Shown: piece after piece, positions 1 to 12,620 of the stretch | Numbering within the stretch: the stretch's first letter is position 1 | Layout: the number at the start of each line of letters is the position of its first letter | Assembly: GCA_029298735.1 (NCBI GenBank) | Contig: JANSLP010000200.1 | Location: forward strand, 1 to 58,471 | DNA length: 58,471 nt | Origin: Ophiostoma sp. CBS 140.51 | Taxonomy: Eukaryota; Ascomycota; Sordariomycetes; Ophiostomatales; Ophiostomataceae | Reading direction: 5' to 3' | Notes under the pieces: generated by a model | Databases searched by the model: none | What the model saw: the letters and a program-made list of their open reading frames with translations, nothing else | Told to the model about the DNA's origin: nothing | Program-made: the position numbers and the translations under genes

Positions 1-343
1 TACACCATGAACCAGTTTTTTTTAGTTAATTTTTCTCGGAAAAGAAACTAAATGTGAAAACGCCTGAAAACGTAAAGATTCATTTAATATATTGATTAGT
101 TATTTTTCGTCCAGTCTTGTTTCGGAAACGTAAAATAGTATTGACATTCGTTGAAGATGTATATGTCGCCCGTAAATATAATCAAATATGTCCAAGATTC
201 GTCCGTCATGTATACAGTAATAATCCTAAAATAAATCCATCGCTGATGCATCCAGAATCATGTATCCTTGTTTTCCCTATTTTGAACATCATGTCATAAT
301 TTTCTGTCACCCCTTTTTTGTATTAGAGGCACTCACCCTTCCA
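1..343. other. 3' flank of the first regulator gene, no gene seen
   Basis: AT-rich sequence downstream of the minus-strand Zn2Cys6 gene. The only open frame is a short AT-rich one without any family signature. It probably holds the 3' UTR and polyadenylation region of the neighbouring gene. Confidence 0.5.
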
Positions 344-567
344 TCACTGGTGCCGGTTGTTGAATTCACGAAAGACCTGCACCCATTCGTTGTTTTCGAG
401 ATGCGGAGGCTGTTGTTGTAGATGCTGATGCTGCTGGTGCTGCATCGGTTGATGATGCTGCGGCTCCAAGTCCATACCGCCACCGGTTGCAAAAGCTGCT
501 GTTGGCGGCGGAACAGGCCCACTACTACTTCCACCCCGACCCATGGTCTGGTACATTTGTTGTTGCT

Positions 568-610
<43 letters not shown>

Positions 611-3600
611 ATGGTGCTGCTCGGCCATGTAGGGATCCTCGCTGAACGTCGACGTGTCCGAGGTCATGCCAAAATCGATGCCCTGCGGCGTGTAAAAGGC
701 GACGGGGAACTGGGCAGCGGCAGCGGTGGCGGCAGCAGCAGCGGCGCCCATTGGACCAGCGGGTGCGGCCATATTAGCATTTGGTGGCATACTGGCACCG
801 CCTGTACCGCCTGCACTGCCCATACCTAACGAACTAGAGTCCAAAGTCTGCCAGGGGAACGATGCCAGGTCCTGCGCGAACCAGTCGGCTCCGCCAAATG
901 CCTGGAGTTGTTGTACATGGAGGTTGTGCTGTTGTTGCTGTTGACTTTGGTGATGGTGTGACTGACCCTGGTGGTGATGCTGTTGTTGGTACTGCGACTG
1001 CGGCGAATAGAACATGTTGGCGGGCGATGACGTGTCGGAGACGGCCGAGGTGTTGTTGCCCGCGACCGACGACGGTGGCGGCGCCATGGATGTGCTGGGG
1101 GCATTGCTGGGAACACTCGGCACGTTGGACGGATATGGACCCCGTGAGCGTGAGGTGGTGCGATCCCGGGAAACACTCGAGCTGTTTCTCCGGCGCCGGA
1201 CACGACCGCGTGTTGTCGACGTTGTAGCTAACGACCCACCACTCCGAGCTGACCCGCCATGTGACGGGCGGTGGTGCTTGTTCGACGATGCAAGTTCAGC
1301 TGCGGCTGCCGTGGTGGCGTTGGTGCTGCCTGATGCCGAGGCCGCGGCAGGGAGGTTAGGCAGGCCATCGAGAGCACCAACAATAGCAGCCAGCTGACAG
1401 GCCACGAGAATTAGCACACGGAAGGTTGGTGCTAGACGAGTGCGTTGTGTGATTTGCAGGATGGACCGAACAGCCGTACGACGGCGGGCAGCCGTGACGT
1501 CAGCCTTCGTCTCCGTCCCTACGTCCTTGACCGTGTCAGGAGCAGATGCTGCGACGATCCGGGCAAGAAGATCGAGGCAGATGATGAGCACGCTGTGATA
1601 CACGAAATACACGTCTATCCAGGCAACACCATCGAGCTGTCCAATATCGGCGAGTTGGTGGCAGTAGTCGAGGGCCCGCTCGGCACCACTTAGGCAAATA
1701 TCGGCAAGCTCATCGACGACCTCGGCGGATGTAGCGGAGCCAACAGTGGTTTGCTTGTTTTCCGAGGATGCCGCGGCTGCTGCGGCGGCGGCCGGGCCCT
1801 GCGCCTGGATACGGCACCGGTCGGCGCGCTCCAGGACATATTGCCGTGTGGCTAAAGACCGAGCATACTGATATTGAACATGTAGTAGGAGCACAGCACG
1901 ACGGTGGGACATATCAGTGGACTTCCAGCCTGGCTGTAGGTGTTGAGGTAAGGAAGCACGCCATGAATCGAGCTCCGCTAACAGGAGACGAGGTGTTGTC
2001 GTAGGGTCCGTGCTTCCCGGGTAGTAGGCATTGTAGGCGGCTCCGGTGTTGCCGCTAATGCTGTGAGCACTTCCAGGCGCAGGGAAGACCATCTGCTTGA
2101 TCCGCCATGTGATGCGGATGAGTCTCAGCAAACTAGCTGAGTGACCCTGGGGCAGCTCGGCCGACTGCAAGTCATCGGTAGGTGCAGCGACGGCAATCTC
2201 GGCTTCGTCGAGTGCCGATGGCCGGCCGAGCATGATACACAAACTGCGTTCAAACGAGTACAATGTCCACCAGACACGGCGGCGGGCGTTGCGATCGCTG
2301 ACTTGCTCAGGGGTACTAGCTGAAGCAGGAAGAGCAGCAGCTGCAGCTGCACGGGCTACTAAGGAGCCGCCACTACGCTTTTGACTATTGTTGCCACCTT
2401 TTGGCTCTGGTGGTCCCATGGGTGTGACAGGGATAGCGACACCATCACGGTGCATGCCAAGAGCTACAGCCATCCGTGATGCGCAGCCCAAGAAAGTCCA
2501 GGCAGCGTTACGCTGGCCGGCATTGTGCTCATAGAGCTGGAGGAGCAGGAGAGCTTGAACATTGGCGAGGTTGGTAGTGCCGGCGAGACGACTGAGCGAG
2601 GAGCGGATAAGGTTGAGGTAGCGGCGTTGCATGCCGGCAGCAGCACGTCGAGCGCGATCGTGATCTTCGAGGGCCTGAGCACCAAAGGCGAAAACCATAG
2701 CAAGGCAGCAGTTCCAGCCATAGTCATCTTGCTGACCCAGATGCGGGGTAGAGTTATTGGCAGCGCCCGGTCCAGCAGGATTTGTCATGGGGCTCGGTGT
2801 CATCACGCCTTGAGGTACAGGGGTCTGCTCGTTGGGAGGTTGTTGCCAGAGCGCTTCGTACCGCAACATAAAGGAGCTCTTTTGGAAGAGCGGGTAGTTG
2901 GGGTGGACGCGCTCAAAGAAGACGCGTACAAAGATGTTGGCGGTCTCGCGTTGTGGTAAGAACGTGGCAGGGTTGGCGGCATCGTCAAACTCGGAGCGGG
3001 AGCGGCGACTGTTCGCCGGAGACGGGGCAGAGAGTGCACCACCTCCACCACCACCGGCTGCGCCACCACTTCCGCCGGTACCTCCACCAGCACCTCCGGA
3101 TTGTGGCGTGTAGTGTCGTGTTGGTAATGTCTGCTGATGTGGTGGTTGTGGTTGATGATGTTGGATATCCGGACTCTGGTGCTGGTGTGGTGACTGCTGG
3201 GGTTCGTTGGGATAGTGCTTACTTTCTCGTACAATGTCGTCCATGGCATCTCCTTCGTAGACCTCGCCTTCACTCTCGATATCACCCTCCTCGCTACTCC
3301 CGTCGTCGTCTCCATCTTCATCGTCGCCACCGGAAGAGTCCTGCACCTCGAGGGCTTTACTTGTCTTCAAGCTGACAAAGTCTTCACGAATAGAAGCCGA
3401 GCTTTCTTGGCCTTGATTAGGCCCCGATTGTGAAGATGGTGCTGCATCTCCGCCTGAGCCGGGGCCGCCTACGTCTATTCCGGTCGCGGGGCTAGCTTCG
3501 CTACCAGTTTCGCTGGCTTGCGCGCCCTGCCCTCCGAGGTTGCCGCCGATGTTGTCACCGCATTGGGCCACAAGAGCCCGGATGGACGTGACAAAGCGGA

Positions 3601-4378
3601 ACGAACTTGAGGGACCGACATAGTGGGCGACACCGTGTGGTGTTGGGATGAGCTTCTCATCGGCGGTCGGGTTCGTGAGGGTGGTCGTTGTGGGTAGCTG
3701 GTGTTGAAGGTGGAGGGGATGTATTGGTATTGGCGGATGGCTGTTCGTATGTACTGGTGTGGATGAAGAGGAGGCGGCGGTTCCGGGTGATGTAAGAGGT
3801 GTTGGCACAATGGTCGGCGGTGCCGCGCCGGCCTGTCCGCCAGTATTGGAGGCGAAGATCTCGTTGGCGGGCGTCATGTCTTCGCGAGGCGGCATTGGAA
3901 TCCCACGTGCGGCGGCGGCGCGATACAAGGCGTCGATGTCAAGGGCGGGTGAGTGGGAGGGCGTGTCCACCATGGCATCGTCATCGGCGCCGGTGCCATT
4001 GCCGGTATCGGTGGCGGCCCCACCTTCCGTATCTTCCTCATCTTGGAGCAAGCCTTTCACGAGAGCTTCGAGAGCGCGGTACCTTAAACTTAACGACTCG
4101 ACGCTGCCATAGACACGTTGCTTGCGCGGCAGGGTGGACTGGCACTTGATGCGGTTGCCGATACAGTTGGAGCAGGGTTCGCGGGGCGAGGCGCGCATGC
4201 ACTTGGCGCGGCGTTGTTTGCAGTGGTCGCAGGAGACGGCGGCGCGACGGCGTTGGTTGTCGGGAACGCGTTTGGCGCGGGCAGGGGCCGGGCGGGCGAA
4301 TGAGGATGAGGAGGGTGCCGATGATGTCCCCGCCACAGACGGCGGCGCCGATCCCGGCGGTGGACCTCCAGACGACAT
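344..4378 (-). CDS. Large Zn2Cys6 fungal transcription factor with polyglutamine tail
   Basis: Predicted nuclear DNA-binding regulator of 1344 aa without introns. The zinc cluster is at residues 50-79 (Cys 50, 53, 60, 69, 72, 79; spacing C-x2-C-x6-C-x8-C-x2-C-x6-C) in the context CDHCKQRRAKC, followed by a basic linker. A fungal-specific transcription factor (middle homology) domain runs from about residue 478 to 890; it contains FFERVHPNYPLFQ and ARRRVWWTLYSFERS. Between them lies a long acidic, Gly/Ser/Pro/His-rich disordered part. The C-terminal third is rich in Gln, His and Ala, with about 20 consecutive Gln near residues 1257-1276, a common activation-domain composition. I chose the ATG at 4378-4376; the frame stays open 29 codons further upstream but has no ATG there. 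The protein is longer than most family members because of low-complexity inserts. The target genes cannot be told from sequence. Confidence 0.9.
557..609. repeat. CTG/CAG trinucleotide tract coding for polyglutamine
   Basis: A run of TTG/CTG triplets on the plus strand reads as CAG/CAA (Gln) on the minus strand near the C-terminus of the Zn2Cys6 regulator. The central part is an uninterrupted (CTG)n run, so its length is likely to vary between strains. Confidence 0.9.
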
Positions 4379-7300
4379 TGGGACGGCGGATGACTGAGAT
4401 CCGAGAAGCGAACTCCGGAATCTCCGAAGTCCTTCTCGTCCTTCTCCGTCTTGACTCTCACTCACTGACTCACTCTCACCAAATCTCGGTCTAGAGCTCT
4501 CTCACACCAAGAGCTCACCGAGAGAGAGCTCAAACCCACCAACGAAAGTGCAAAACGGGGCCGTTTGTCGTTCGTCTTAAGGTGCAAGGCAATAAGTTTG
4601 TGTGACACGAGAACAACAGAAGAAAAAAAAGCGCCAAAAAGCTTGTGTGTGAGGAACTGGAGAAAAAGCTTGGCCCTGTGTTCCTTCGTTCTCCTTCTCC
4701 TTGTTCTGCTTCGTCTTATTTGTGGAGACTGGTAAAAAGGTTGGTGAAAAATAAAAAAGACGTGTCACAAAACAAAAATGTGCAGCAAGGAGGACAGAGC
4801 GAGGGGGAGGGGCGGGCTGTCAGGATGGTGTGTCCGGAGGAGTGACGGGTGGAGAATGGAGAAAGGAACGGAGAATGGAGGATGGAGAATGGGGGAGGCA
4901 AAGCTGAATTGAATGGGGAAGAGGCGTTGGAGAGACTGGGGAAAATGGGGGTACAGGGTCTCTCAAGGGACTTGCGGATGTGAGCTGTGAGAGGCTGGAG
5001 TGATGATCGCGGGTGAAAGCTGGGCGAGGATTGGGAGACGTTGTGAGATTGTGAGAGAAGAGAGAAAAGTGGCCCAGGAAGAATGGATGCGGCGAGAAGG
5101 TAGGAAAAGGGGCCAGGCAGGTTAAATGGGGGAGGATGCGAATGGACAGGAAAGGGAAAGAGCGAAAAAGACACAAAAGAACATACCCCGACGCAAAGAG
5201 GAAACAAGAGGGGGGAAGGGGCGCAAGCGCGGAGGAAAGTGCGAAGGAGCGCAAAGGCAAAGAAAGGCAAGAACGGAGCTAAATGGGGGGCATTTGGTGT
5301 TCAAGGTAGGCACGGCCGACGCTCCGAGAAGAAGGAGCCGATTTCACGGGCCAGTCAGGGGAAAGCGCGATGGACTTTGAAGTGCGAGGGTCAACAAGAA
5401 GGAAAGAATGACCGTGAGCATCGTATTACGGAGCAAAAAAAGAATAGAGGAAGATACATTCATCACACATTGTACAGGTAATTACTCTGCAGGCACAAAG
5501 TTTTCTGGAATTGAAGTAGAAGACTCGGCGGTCTGGGCATCTCACGAAAAAGGGCTGCACCAACAGAAAGGAAACGAGGCCCAGTCCGTGGTGCTGGACC
5601 CAACCGCCAAGGCGTTGATCTTCTGAGGGTCGTCGGAGAGTTTAATTCTGGGCGATGCTTGGGCAGTCATTCCGTGGCAGGCAGTCAGTTCTTCCACAGC
5701 ATATATATTACAGTCGATCGTGACTTCCTTTTTCTTCTTTCACATCCTTCCCATTGTTTTCATTTCGGCATGTTTACTTTGTTTTCAGTGCATATTTGAA
5801 TCGCACCTTTCTCCCCTGTCCAGCTGCACCTTCCTTGGTCATGGTCATCGCTCCTGCCTTTTTTGCTTTGATCGAACAAGATTACGTGCTTGCAGGAAGA
5901 ACAAGAGTCCCAGGCCGAGCCGCGGGCCGGGGTCAATTTGTCAAGCAGGATACTGCTCTTGATACTTGGTACATATGTACGCATACGGACTACAGAGGTC
6001 GGCCACTTTCGTCCCTGGCGAATAGGGCGACCAACAATAAAAACGATCAACGGGGAGGCATAGCGCATGCGAGATTTGCAGTGCGCAAAAGGCGAAGTCG
6101 CAGACAAAGGCAGCCAAAGAATCAAAGAACGGCCCGAGATGACCTGGTTTCCTGGGATAGAAGCTTTGGCCATTGAAGAATTATAGGGGGTCAAATGTGA
6201 GTTCGGGGGCTGTCGGGAGGTCCTGATTGGTAGGGATAGGGGACAGTTCGTGGTTTGAGACGCAATTTACTTCGAATTTGGGGGCCAAAACGCAACGCCG
6301 ACAGGCACATGCAAAGCGGGCTCATGCAAAGAGGGTACAGATACGATACTACAGACACGAATCGACAGTGATTTTATGTATCTTGCGAGGGCATGCTCGT
6401 CTTTTTATGTCTTTGTGCTCGTGTCGCAAAATGCAACAATTTGGGTGAGAGAGTTGCAGCAGTGCAGCATCAGAATGGACCATCCTCGTACGAGTTTGCG
6501 TTGACAATGGACGCAAATGCGACATGAAGAGACATGAACAATGGAAAGACAGGCATCCAAAGTTGGAAACAGCAGCACTGACAGTGGAGAGCGTTGTGTG
6601 CTGTTCTTGCAGACACAAGCCTGCAAGCGTCCGCGACGGGAAGAAGTGGGTGTTGATGAACATGGTGGACAATGATGGGCAAGCAGAAACGCACTTTTCC
6701 CAGGGTGTCAGTGAAGATCCTTCCCATCTGGGCATCTCCATTGTTCTGGTTTGGTGGTGTTGTGCGGTCTGGTGGTTGTTTTCAAGGATGGTGTGTGGGA
6801 AGAATAAAAAAGGGGCGACGAGGTGCGGATACTGGGGCACATCCATTGGCGTATCGTGTGGATAGACACTAGGAGCGACGGGACATCCCGCAAGCAAAGC
6901 TGAAATATCCTTTGCACCCACATCGTGAAAATGGAGTCTGTGTGTATCCATCCAATGCCATTGTTACTGTGATGTGCGGCAATTCGTTGTAGACTTCATA
7001 ATTGACGACACATGTTTTAGAACTTCGTGCTTTCATCCAGAAGATTCTTCGAAAGTCAAGATGACGACACAACACAGTTAGGATGCCCATTTTGCGTCAG
7101 ATATTGGGATTGTCTCGGACAGAAAGAGAAACAATGAACTTGACATATCTATTCGTATCCTCGGTATTCGTACGGGGTTTCCCGTCCATTGTTCTCCCAC
7201 CCACCCTTGTTGTTCTCATCCCACACAACTCCCTGCTCTCCCTGCTTTCGGGACCTTCCCGTTCGGTCATGGACGGATGCGAACCACGGCCGAGAAGCAA

Positions 7301-9860
7301 GCCAAACTTGGAACGCGGCGGAGCCAATGGGTCAATATGGATCCGCTACGCCCTGCAGATTGTTGAGAAGTATCGACATCCATGATCCTATTCGATACCA
7401 AAGAAATGGACCTAAAATCCAATATTTACTGTTGATGTTCCATTTCGTTGGAGACGACACAACGGGTATTCCGAACATGTATTTCAGTATCGGCACCTCC
7501 CCTCTCATCCGTCGTTGTGCGTATCTGTGTGCATTCGTCCGCCCACGGTTGCATCCTACGACTCTGCTCGTCTGGTTGCATGATCTACCCTTTCTCAACG
7601 GCCGCTGACTGAAAGCTTATGCAGGACAGAAGAAAAAAAGGGCGGTATTGATACGGATGTAAAATGAGGTGCCCTTCCAAAGAGCCTTTTCAAAACCATT
7701 CCAGTGCTTCGAATCATGCCATCTTACTGCTTTCTTATTGTCAGGACATTCTGGGGTTTGTTTGTGGTACTGTTGACGTTGTGGAGTTTGGCCAATATGG
7801 CTATTTGCACAGTATTGTGAGTACACTAAAATCCTCAGCAACTCACACATCTCATGAGTTCACGCACACAAATCGGCATCTTTTCCATGTTCAAGAGTTC
7901 CCTGCCGCTAAAAACACAGATGTGCACCTTCACCCTTTTCTGGTCTGGTTCAACGTCTGGAATACCCGGCTTGGCTCCGCCTGCACATCGCACTCCAATA
8001 CGACTCTTGCTTCACTAACTGTCCAATGACGACTGCGACGCAACGGCACAACCTTGCCCCCCACCCATGGCCGTTTTTGGTGACCAAATCGTCAACTGTT
8101 TTCTTTTGGTGGTTTTGCGCATGTTGATCATTTCTGGGCGATCTTTTGTCATGCAGGTGGTGTTTTTGGCGTGGATTTCAACAGCGGATTATGTGTTTGA
8201 TTTTCCAACCGTTGAGGTTGCCAGTTCACTTCAAAATATTGTCCCCCTTTTCCATTGTTCTCGACTGAAATATCATGATATCTATATTCTTATGAGAGAT
8301 CATATTGCACGCCAGCATTGCCGCTTTCCTCACCATCCTGGGCCATCCCAGTCCAATTTTATGAGAACCAGGGAAAGACGCGCGTGAGACGACGGATAAT
8401 CCGACCTCTCCCATGCTTGTCCCATACTAACTCCCAAATTCCCCCAAATATCTTGATCCTCACTGTCGAGCATGGTTCCCTTTTCCAGACTAGTGTCCCC
8501 TTGTTCCTTTGTTTTTCGGTTTCCTTCCCCCAATCCTCCTCCACTTGACCCTGGACGGTTTAGCTTGTAGACGGATCCATCGTTCCCACTTGCCATTGTC
8601 CACTTTGGCGACTCTCCACTGAAGAAGCACTGGAAAATGACCCCGGCGAAACTCCGGGCGGCTTTCCAGCGTCATCTCAGCGGCATATCCCAGTGCTTTC
8701 AGCCTTCCATGAAGACAACAACAACTTGACGAACTAAATGGGTGCCCGCGGCATGTGGCCGAGCCGCTCTTCGCTTGACAGTCAAGCGAGAGCAGGACAC
8801 GAGTTAGTGTCCTCAGAACAGAGTGCCGCCCTGAAGACCCTTGACAAGCAGTTTGAATCCCCCAGATTTGCTAGTTTAGTGCGTGTCGATTTGAAATTTT
8901 TTGTCCATATGCTTCGAGTCCACAGCACGTCTGTTCTGTTTTGCCTTTTTTGAGCCTTTTCATCCCTTCACCTTGACTGGTAAACGTTCGTCTTTCATCT
9001 CCGCTGCTTGCCGCATCGTTCATCATTGCGGAGGATTGCCCGGGACAGTGGCCATCACCCCGGCCGGTCTCCTTTCTCCTTTCTCCTGTCTTCTGTCCTC
9101 TCTCTCCTTTTCGACGACTCCCACATGTCGTCCCGTCATTGTCTGTGTGGTCCTCCCTTTCATCTTCCGCCCCTGTCAACTATCCAGAAGTCCACCACAT
9201 CCACACGGCAGATCCCTCCTTCGTGTGCATTTCGCGCCTGTTGGCCATCTTTCTCTGTTACCTTTGCAACTCTCTGCTGCACCTCTCTTGACCCCAGTCT
9301 GCCCACCCCTATCCACACCACCCACATCGATTCCCGGTGTTCCAGCGCGAGAATCGAAGGCGAGGAAAGGCTGCTGGCAGAAGGTGGACAACGCCAACTA
9401 AAACAAGACTACTGTGTACCTACACATACCCACATGGGGTCTGGGGAAAGCAACAATAGCTTGGATTTGCGTCTCTTCATCTCTTCTCCTCAGACAGAGC
9501 TACGCGTTCAAGTTATTATCATGGGGTATCCCCAGTCGGCAGTCAAGAGCAGCAGTTGAACATTTTTCTATTTTCTTTCTCCCCCAACTGCACTCTTTGC
9601 TGGACGTTGACTTCCGTGTGTTGTCTTCTGACACTCTTTTTTCCTCTCCCACTCAATTCTCCTCATCCTTCCTCATCCTCCTTGTCGCTTCCTCCACACC
9701 TGGCCTGCCCACACGCTCTCTTCTTTGGGGTAGCGTGTTGATATAAGTCTACATCCTTCCCTACACACGGTCTACCACTCCCCTTTCCTCTCCTTCCGTC
9801 ACTCTTCGTCATCCTCAACTCGACCTTGTGTTCTTTCACCCACTTTCCCAACACATCACC
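4379..9860. promoter_or_regulatory. 5.5 kb gene-free divergent intergenic region
   Basis: It lies between two divergent genes, the Zn2Cys6 regulator (minus) and an MFS transporter (plus). I see no open frame with protein-family character. Both edges are biased in composition: about 4640-5420 is purine-rich on the plus strand (pyrimidine-rich in the sense of the regulator), and about 8900-9860 is pyrimidine-rich on the plus strand (sense of the MFS gene). CT-rich leaders next to start codons are common in filamentous fungi, so long 5' leaders and promoters on both sides are the simplest reading. An unannotated non-coding RNA cannot be excluded. Confidence 0.5.
9741..9747 (+). promoter_or_regulatory. 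TATA-like box upstream of the MFS gene
   Basis: ATATAAG lies 114 bp before the chosen ATG of the MFS transporter, inside the pyrimidine-rich leader. The distance and sequence fit a TATA element, but the match is short and unsupported by transcript data. Confidence 0.3.
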
Positions 9861-11414
9861 ATGTCGGAAAAGATGCAGTCAACAATACTCGACAACGGCA
9901 GCGGCTCCGGCTCGCATGTCGAAGATGGCGGCAGCCACCATGACCACATCGACCCAGAAAAGTCGTCGTCGTCCGACGGCGCCGATGGAAACGCCAAACT
10001 CGACCCGCACGGCTTGCCCTTGGCACCGCAGCCGTCCGACTTCAAGGACGACCCGCTCAACTGGCCGCGCTGGATGAAGTGGATGGTGCTGCTGCAGGTC
10101 AGCTTCATGGCACTGTTGGGACCCTTCAACGCGGCCGTGCCCAACCCTTCGCTGACCCTTTTGTCAAAAGCATTCAAGCACCCCGTTGAGATTGTCACCT
10201 ACTCGACAACAACGGCCATCATCACCGGTGGACTCTCACCCTTCCTATGGGTGCCGCTTTCCAATGTGGTGGGCCGCCGCCCAATGTGTTTGATCACACA
10301 GCTGGTTACGGTCGTTACGCACGTTGCCACGGCCCGCACGACGACTTTCGCGCAGCTGGTGGGCGTCCGTGCCATTAACGGCATTGGCTTCGGCGGCATG
10401 ATGGCCCTAGGCACACCTGTTCTCAACGACATGTTCTTCATGCACGAGCGTGGCGAGATGACGGGTGTGTACACCATTTTTGTCACCAATGGCGCGCACA
10501 TTGCCGTGCTGTGCGGTGGCTTCCTGGGACAATATGCTGGCTGGCGTTGGGACTTCTACATGCCGGCCATTGTGACTGGCGTGTCGTTCCTTGTTGCCCT
10601 GTTTTTGCTGCCCGAGACTCTTTTCTCCCGCGGTCCCCGCTTTCTTGCGGAACGCACCCACGAGCGCTCGTACATGGAGATGCTCTTCAACTTCAAGGGC
10701 AACCTGATCCCACAGCGCCGCCTCAAGGGCCAGGATTTCCTGACGTCGTTTTACATGCTCAAGTACCCATCGGTGTCTCTGCCGTTCTGGTTCTACACGC
10801 TGAGCTGGACGTTCATCAACATCCTGCCGGCCATTAGCATGGCTAAGATCTACGGCGCTAGGTACGGGTTTGCCAGCGGCAAGATTGGTCTGTGTACGGG
10901 TATTCCGCTGATTATCGGCTGTGTCATTGGCGAGATTTCGGGCGGCAAGCTGTCCGACATTATAGTCTATCGCCTAGCCAAGAAGAACGGTGGCCGCGCC
11001 AAGCCGGAGCACCGCTTGTACCTCACCTGCATCTCGGCGATCCTGGGCCCCACGGGCATGATCATCTTTGGCGTCTGCCTGCAGAAGAACTACTCGTACA
11101 TTGTTCCTCTGGTCGGCCTGGCCGTCGGTGTCTGCGGTTTGCAGATTACGTCGACGTGCCTCTACGCCTATCTGTCCGACTGCTACCGCCCGCAGACGCC
11201 CGAGTCGGCCGTGCTCATGAACCTGGGCCGCGGTCTGTCGTTCGTGGTCGGCTTCTGGTGGTCGCCCATGGTGGCTAAGATTGGCTATGCCTGGACATGG
11301 TCATCGCAGGCCCTGATTCTGTTGGTGTTCTGGTTCCCCATCCTGGCCCTGATGATCAAGGGCGAGGGCTGGCGGAAGAAGCTAGGAGCGCCGAGCTTCC
11401 ACCAGTACTCTTAA
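9861..11414 (+). CDS. MFS transporter, DHA1 (drug:H+ antiporter-1-like) family
   Basis: Plasma-membrane secondary transporter of 517 aa with about 12 hydrophobic segments and no intron. The hydrophilic N-terminus (about 60 aa, acidic and Ser-rich) ends in DPLNWPRWMKW, the motif that typically precedes TM1 in fungal DHA1 carriers. An MFS loop-2-like motif (SNVVGRRPM) follows TM2, and a large central loop between the halves carries FSRGPRFLAERTHERSY. The start is the ATG at 9861 in the context CACCATG, at the end of a pyrimidine-rich leader; the frame extends 11 codons upstream without ATG. The substrate is unknown: drugs, organic cations or polyamines are typical for the family. Confidence 0.85.
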   Translation: MSEKMQSTILDNGSGSGSHVEDGGSHHDHIDPEKSSSSDGADGNAKLDPHGLPLAPQPSDFKDDPLNWPRWMKWMVLLQVSFMALLGPFNAAVPNPSLTLLSKAFKHPVEIVTYSTTTAIITGGLSPFLWVPLSNVVGRRPMCLITQLVTVVTHVATARTTTFAQLVGVRAINGIGFGGMMALGTPVLNDMFFMHERGEMTGVYTIFVTNGAHIAVLCGGFLGQYAGWRWDFYMPAIVTGVSFLVALFLLPETLFSRGPRFLAERTHERSYMEMLFNFKGNLIPQRRLKGQDFLTSFYMLKYPSVSLPFWFYTLSWTFINILPAISMAKIYGARYGFASGKIGLCTGIPLIIGCVIGEISGGKLSDIIVYRLAKKNGGRAKPEHRLYLTCISAILGPTGMIIFGVCLQKNYSYIVPLVGLAVGVCGLQITSTCLYAYLSDCYRPQTPESAVLMNLGRGLSFVVGFWWSPMVAKIGYAWTWSSQALILLVFWFPILALMIKGEGWRKKLGAPSFHQYS

Positions 11415-12620
11415 AAGGGCGCGCCGAGTACGAGCCGAAGGCGAGTTGAGGTCGGCGAACCTCGAGCCTGGCACCACTGTCGGTAGTGTTTGTCATAATC
11501 ACTTACCGCCGTGATGAATGAATAAGTTGAAAGGGGGGAGTGTTGGAAACCTACACCTAACCAGTCTGATTTTTCCTTTTCCTTCGTGGCAGCAAGGATG
11601 GCAAGAGGACAGAGTGGTGCTCCCATCTGCCGTCGGCAGCCAACATTTCATCAATCGTTATGATCGTTCGCTGGCTTGCATTTCCACTACACACTTTTTA
11701 TTGCTTGATTTTCTTTTCTCTTCTCATTTCTGTACTTTGCATTTTTATTACTACCATTAGCGAGCATTTGTGGATAGGACCAACATTCTCAAAGCTGCAA
11801 TTTTATTCCATTCATTACCAAGCAAAGAAACCGGACTTTGAAAGTAACGATCGTGACTGTAGAATAAGAATGCAAGAGACAGCAGGACATTTGCCGAGCC
11901 CTCCTCACAGGGTGCACGCAGTCTGCTGGACAATGTAGTTTGTTTGGGTTTCCCCATACCTCCACACTTAGCACTCCACACCACTACTCCGTAGATGACT
12001 CGCTTCACTGCATCCTGCTTGGCAACCGGAGACTCGCCGGGGACAGAGGGCGAGGGCAAAATTCAATATTGCGAGGTTAGCCACGAGCCCAAGAAGAACA
12101 CACTAACATGGACGTGGCAAGTTTTCTTATTATTGATCATGAGACAATATTATATCTCTTTGCCCGGCGAGAGGCCGGTTGTATGGATTGTAGTCGTAAT
12201 AGTGACCATATTTCTTTTTCTTTGTTGGATGTCTGACACCCGTTCCAGCGGTCCAGAAACGTACCGACAGTTTGGTTTGATCACATGGTCCTTGCTGTCA
12301 TTTACCAGGTGTATTTTTGTGACTGTGTCTGGGAGTTGCCCGGGGGCGGTCTGGGGGCCGTACCAACAGTTTGGTTCTCCCACGTTGTTGGGGTACATAC
12401 TGATGTGCAGAGTCCGAGTGACAGCAACGAGATATACACTGCATGAATATGACGTCTCATTACGATGGCTCTTTTCAAAATAGGTACAATAAACTAGTTC
12501 ATCATGCACATTCCATTACGCTATGGTAGTTTCTCGTAACACCTGTTTGCTGCATCTGTCTAATCATTCAATATTCTCCTCGCCTCGCTCGCAGTCATCT
12601 TCCGCTACTGTTTTAGCACT
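11415..12620. other. Intergenic, converging 3' regions
   Basis: Space between the 3' ends of the MFS gene (plus) and the flavin monooxygenase gene (minus). It is AT-richer than the flanking coding DNA and has only short open frames without family character. I see no further gene. Confidence 0.5.

Noticed and set aside
422..829. Plus-strand open frame with a long leucine run
   Set aside because: It is the antisense shadow of the CAG-encoded polyglutamine part of the Zn2Cys6 gene; there is no other protein-like character.
4716..5270. Minus-strand 184-codon open frame rich in Ser, Pro, Phe and Leu
   Set aside because: Low-complexity translation of a pyrimidine-rich leader or promoter; no family motif and poor start context.
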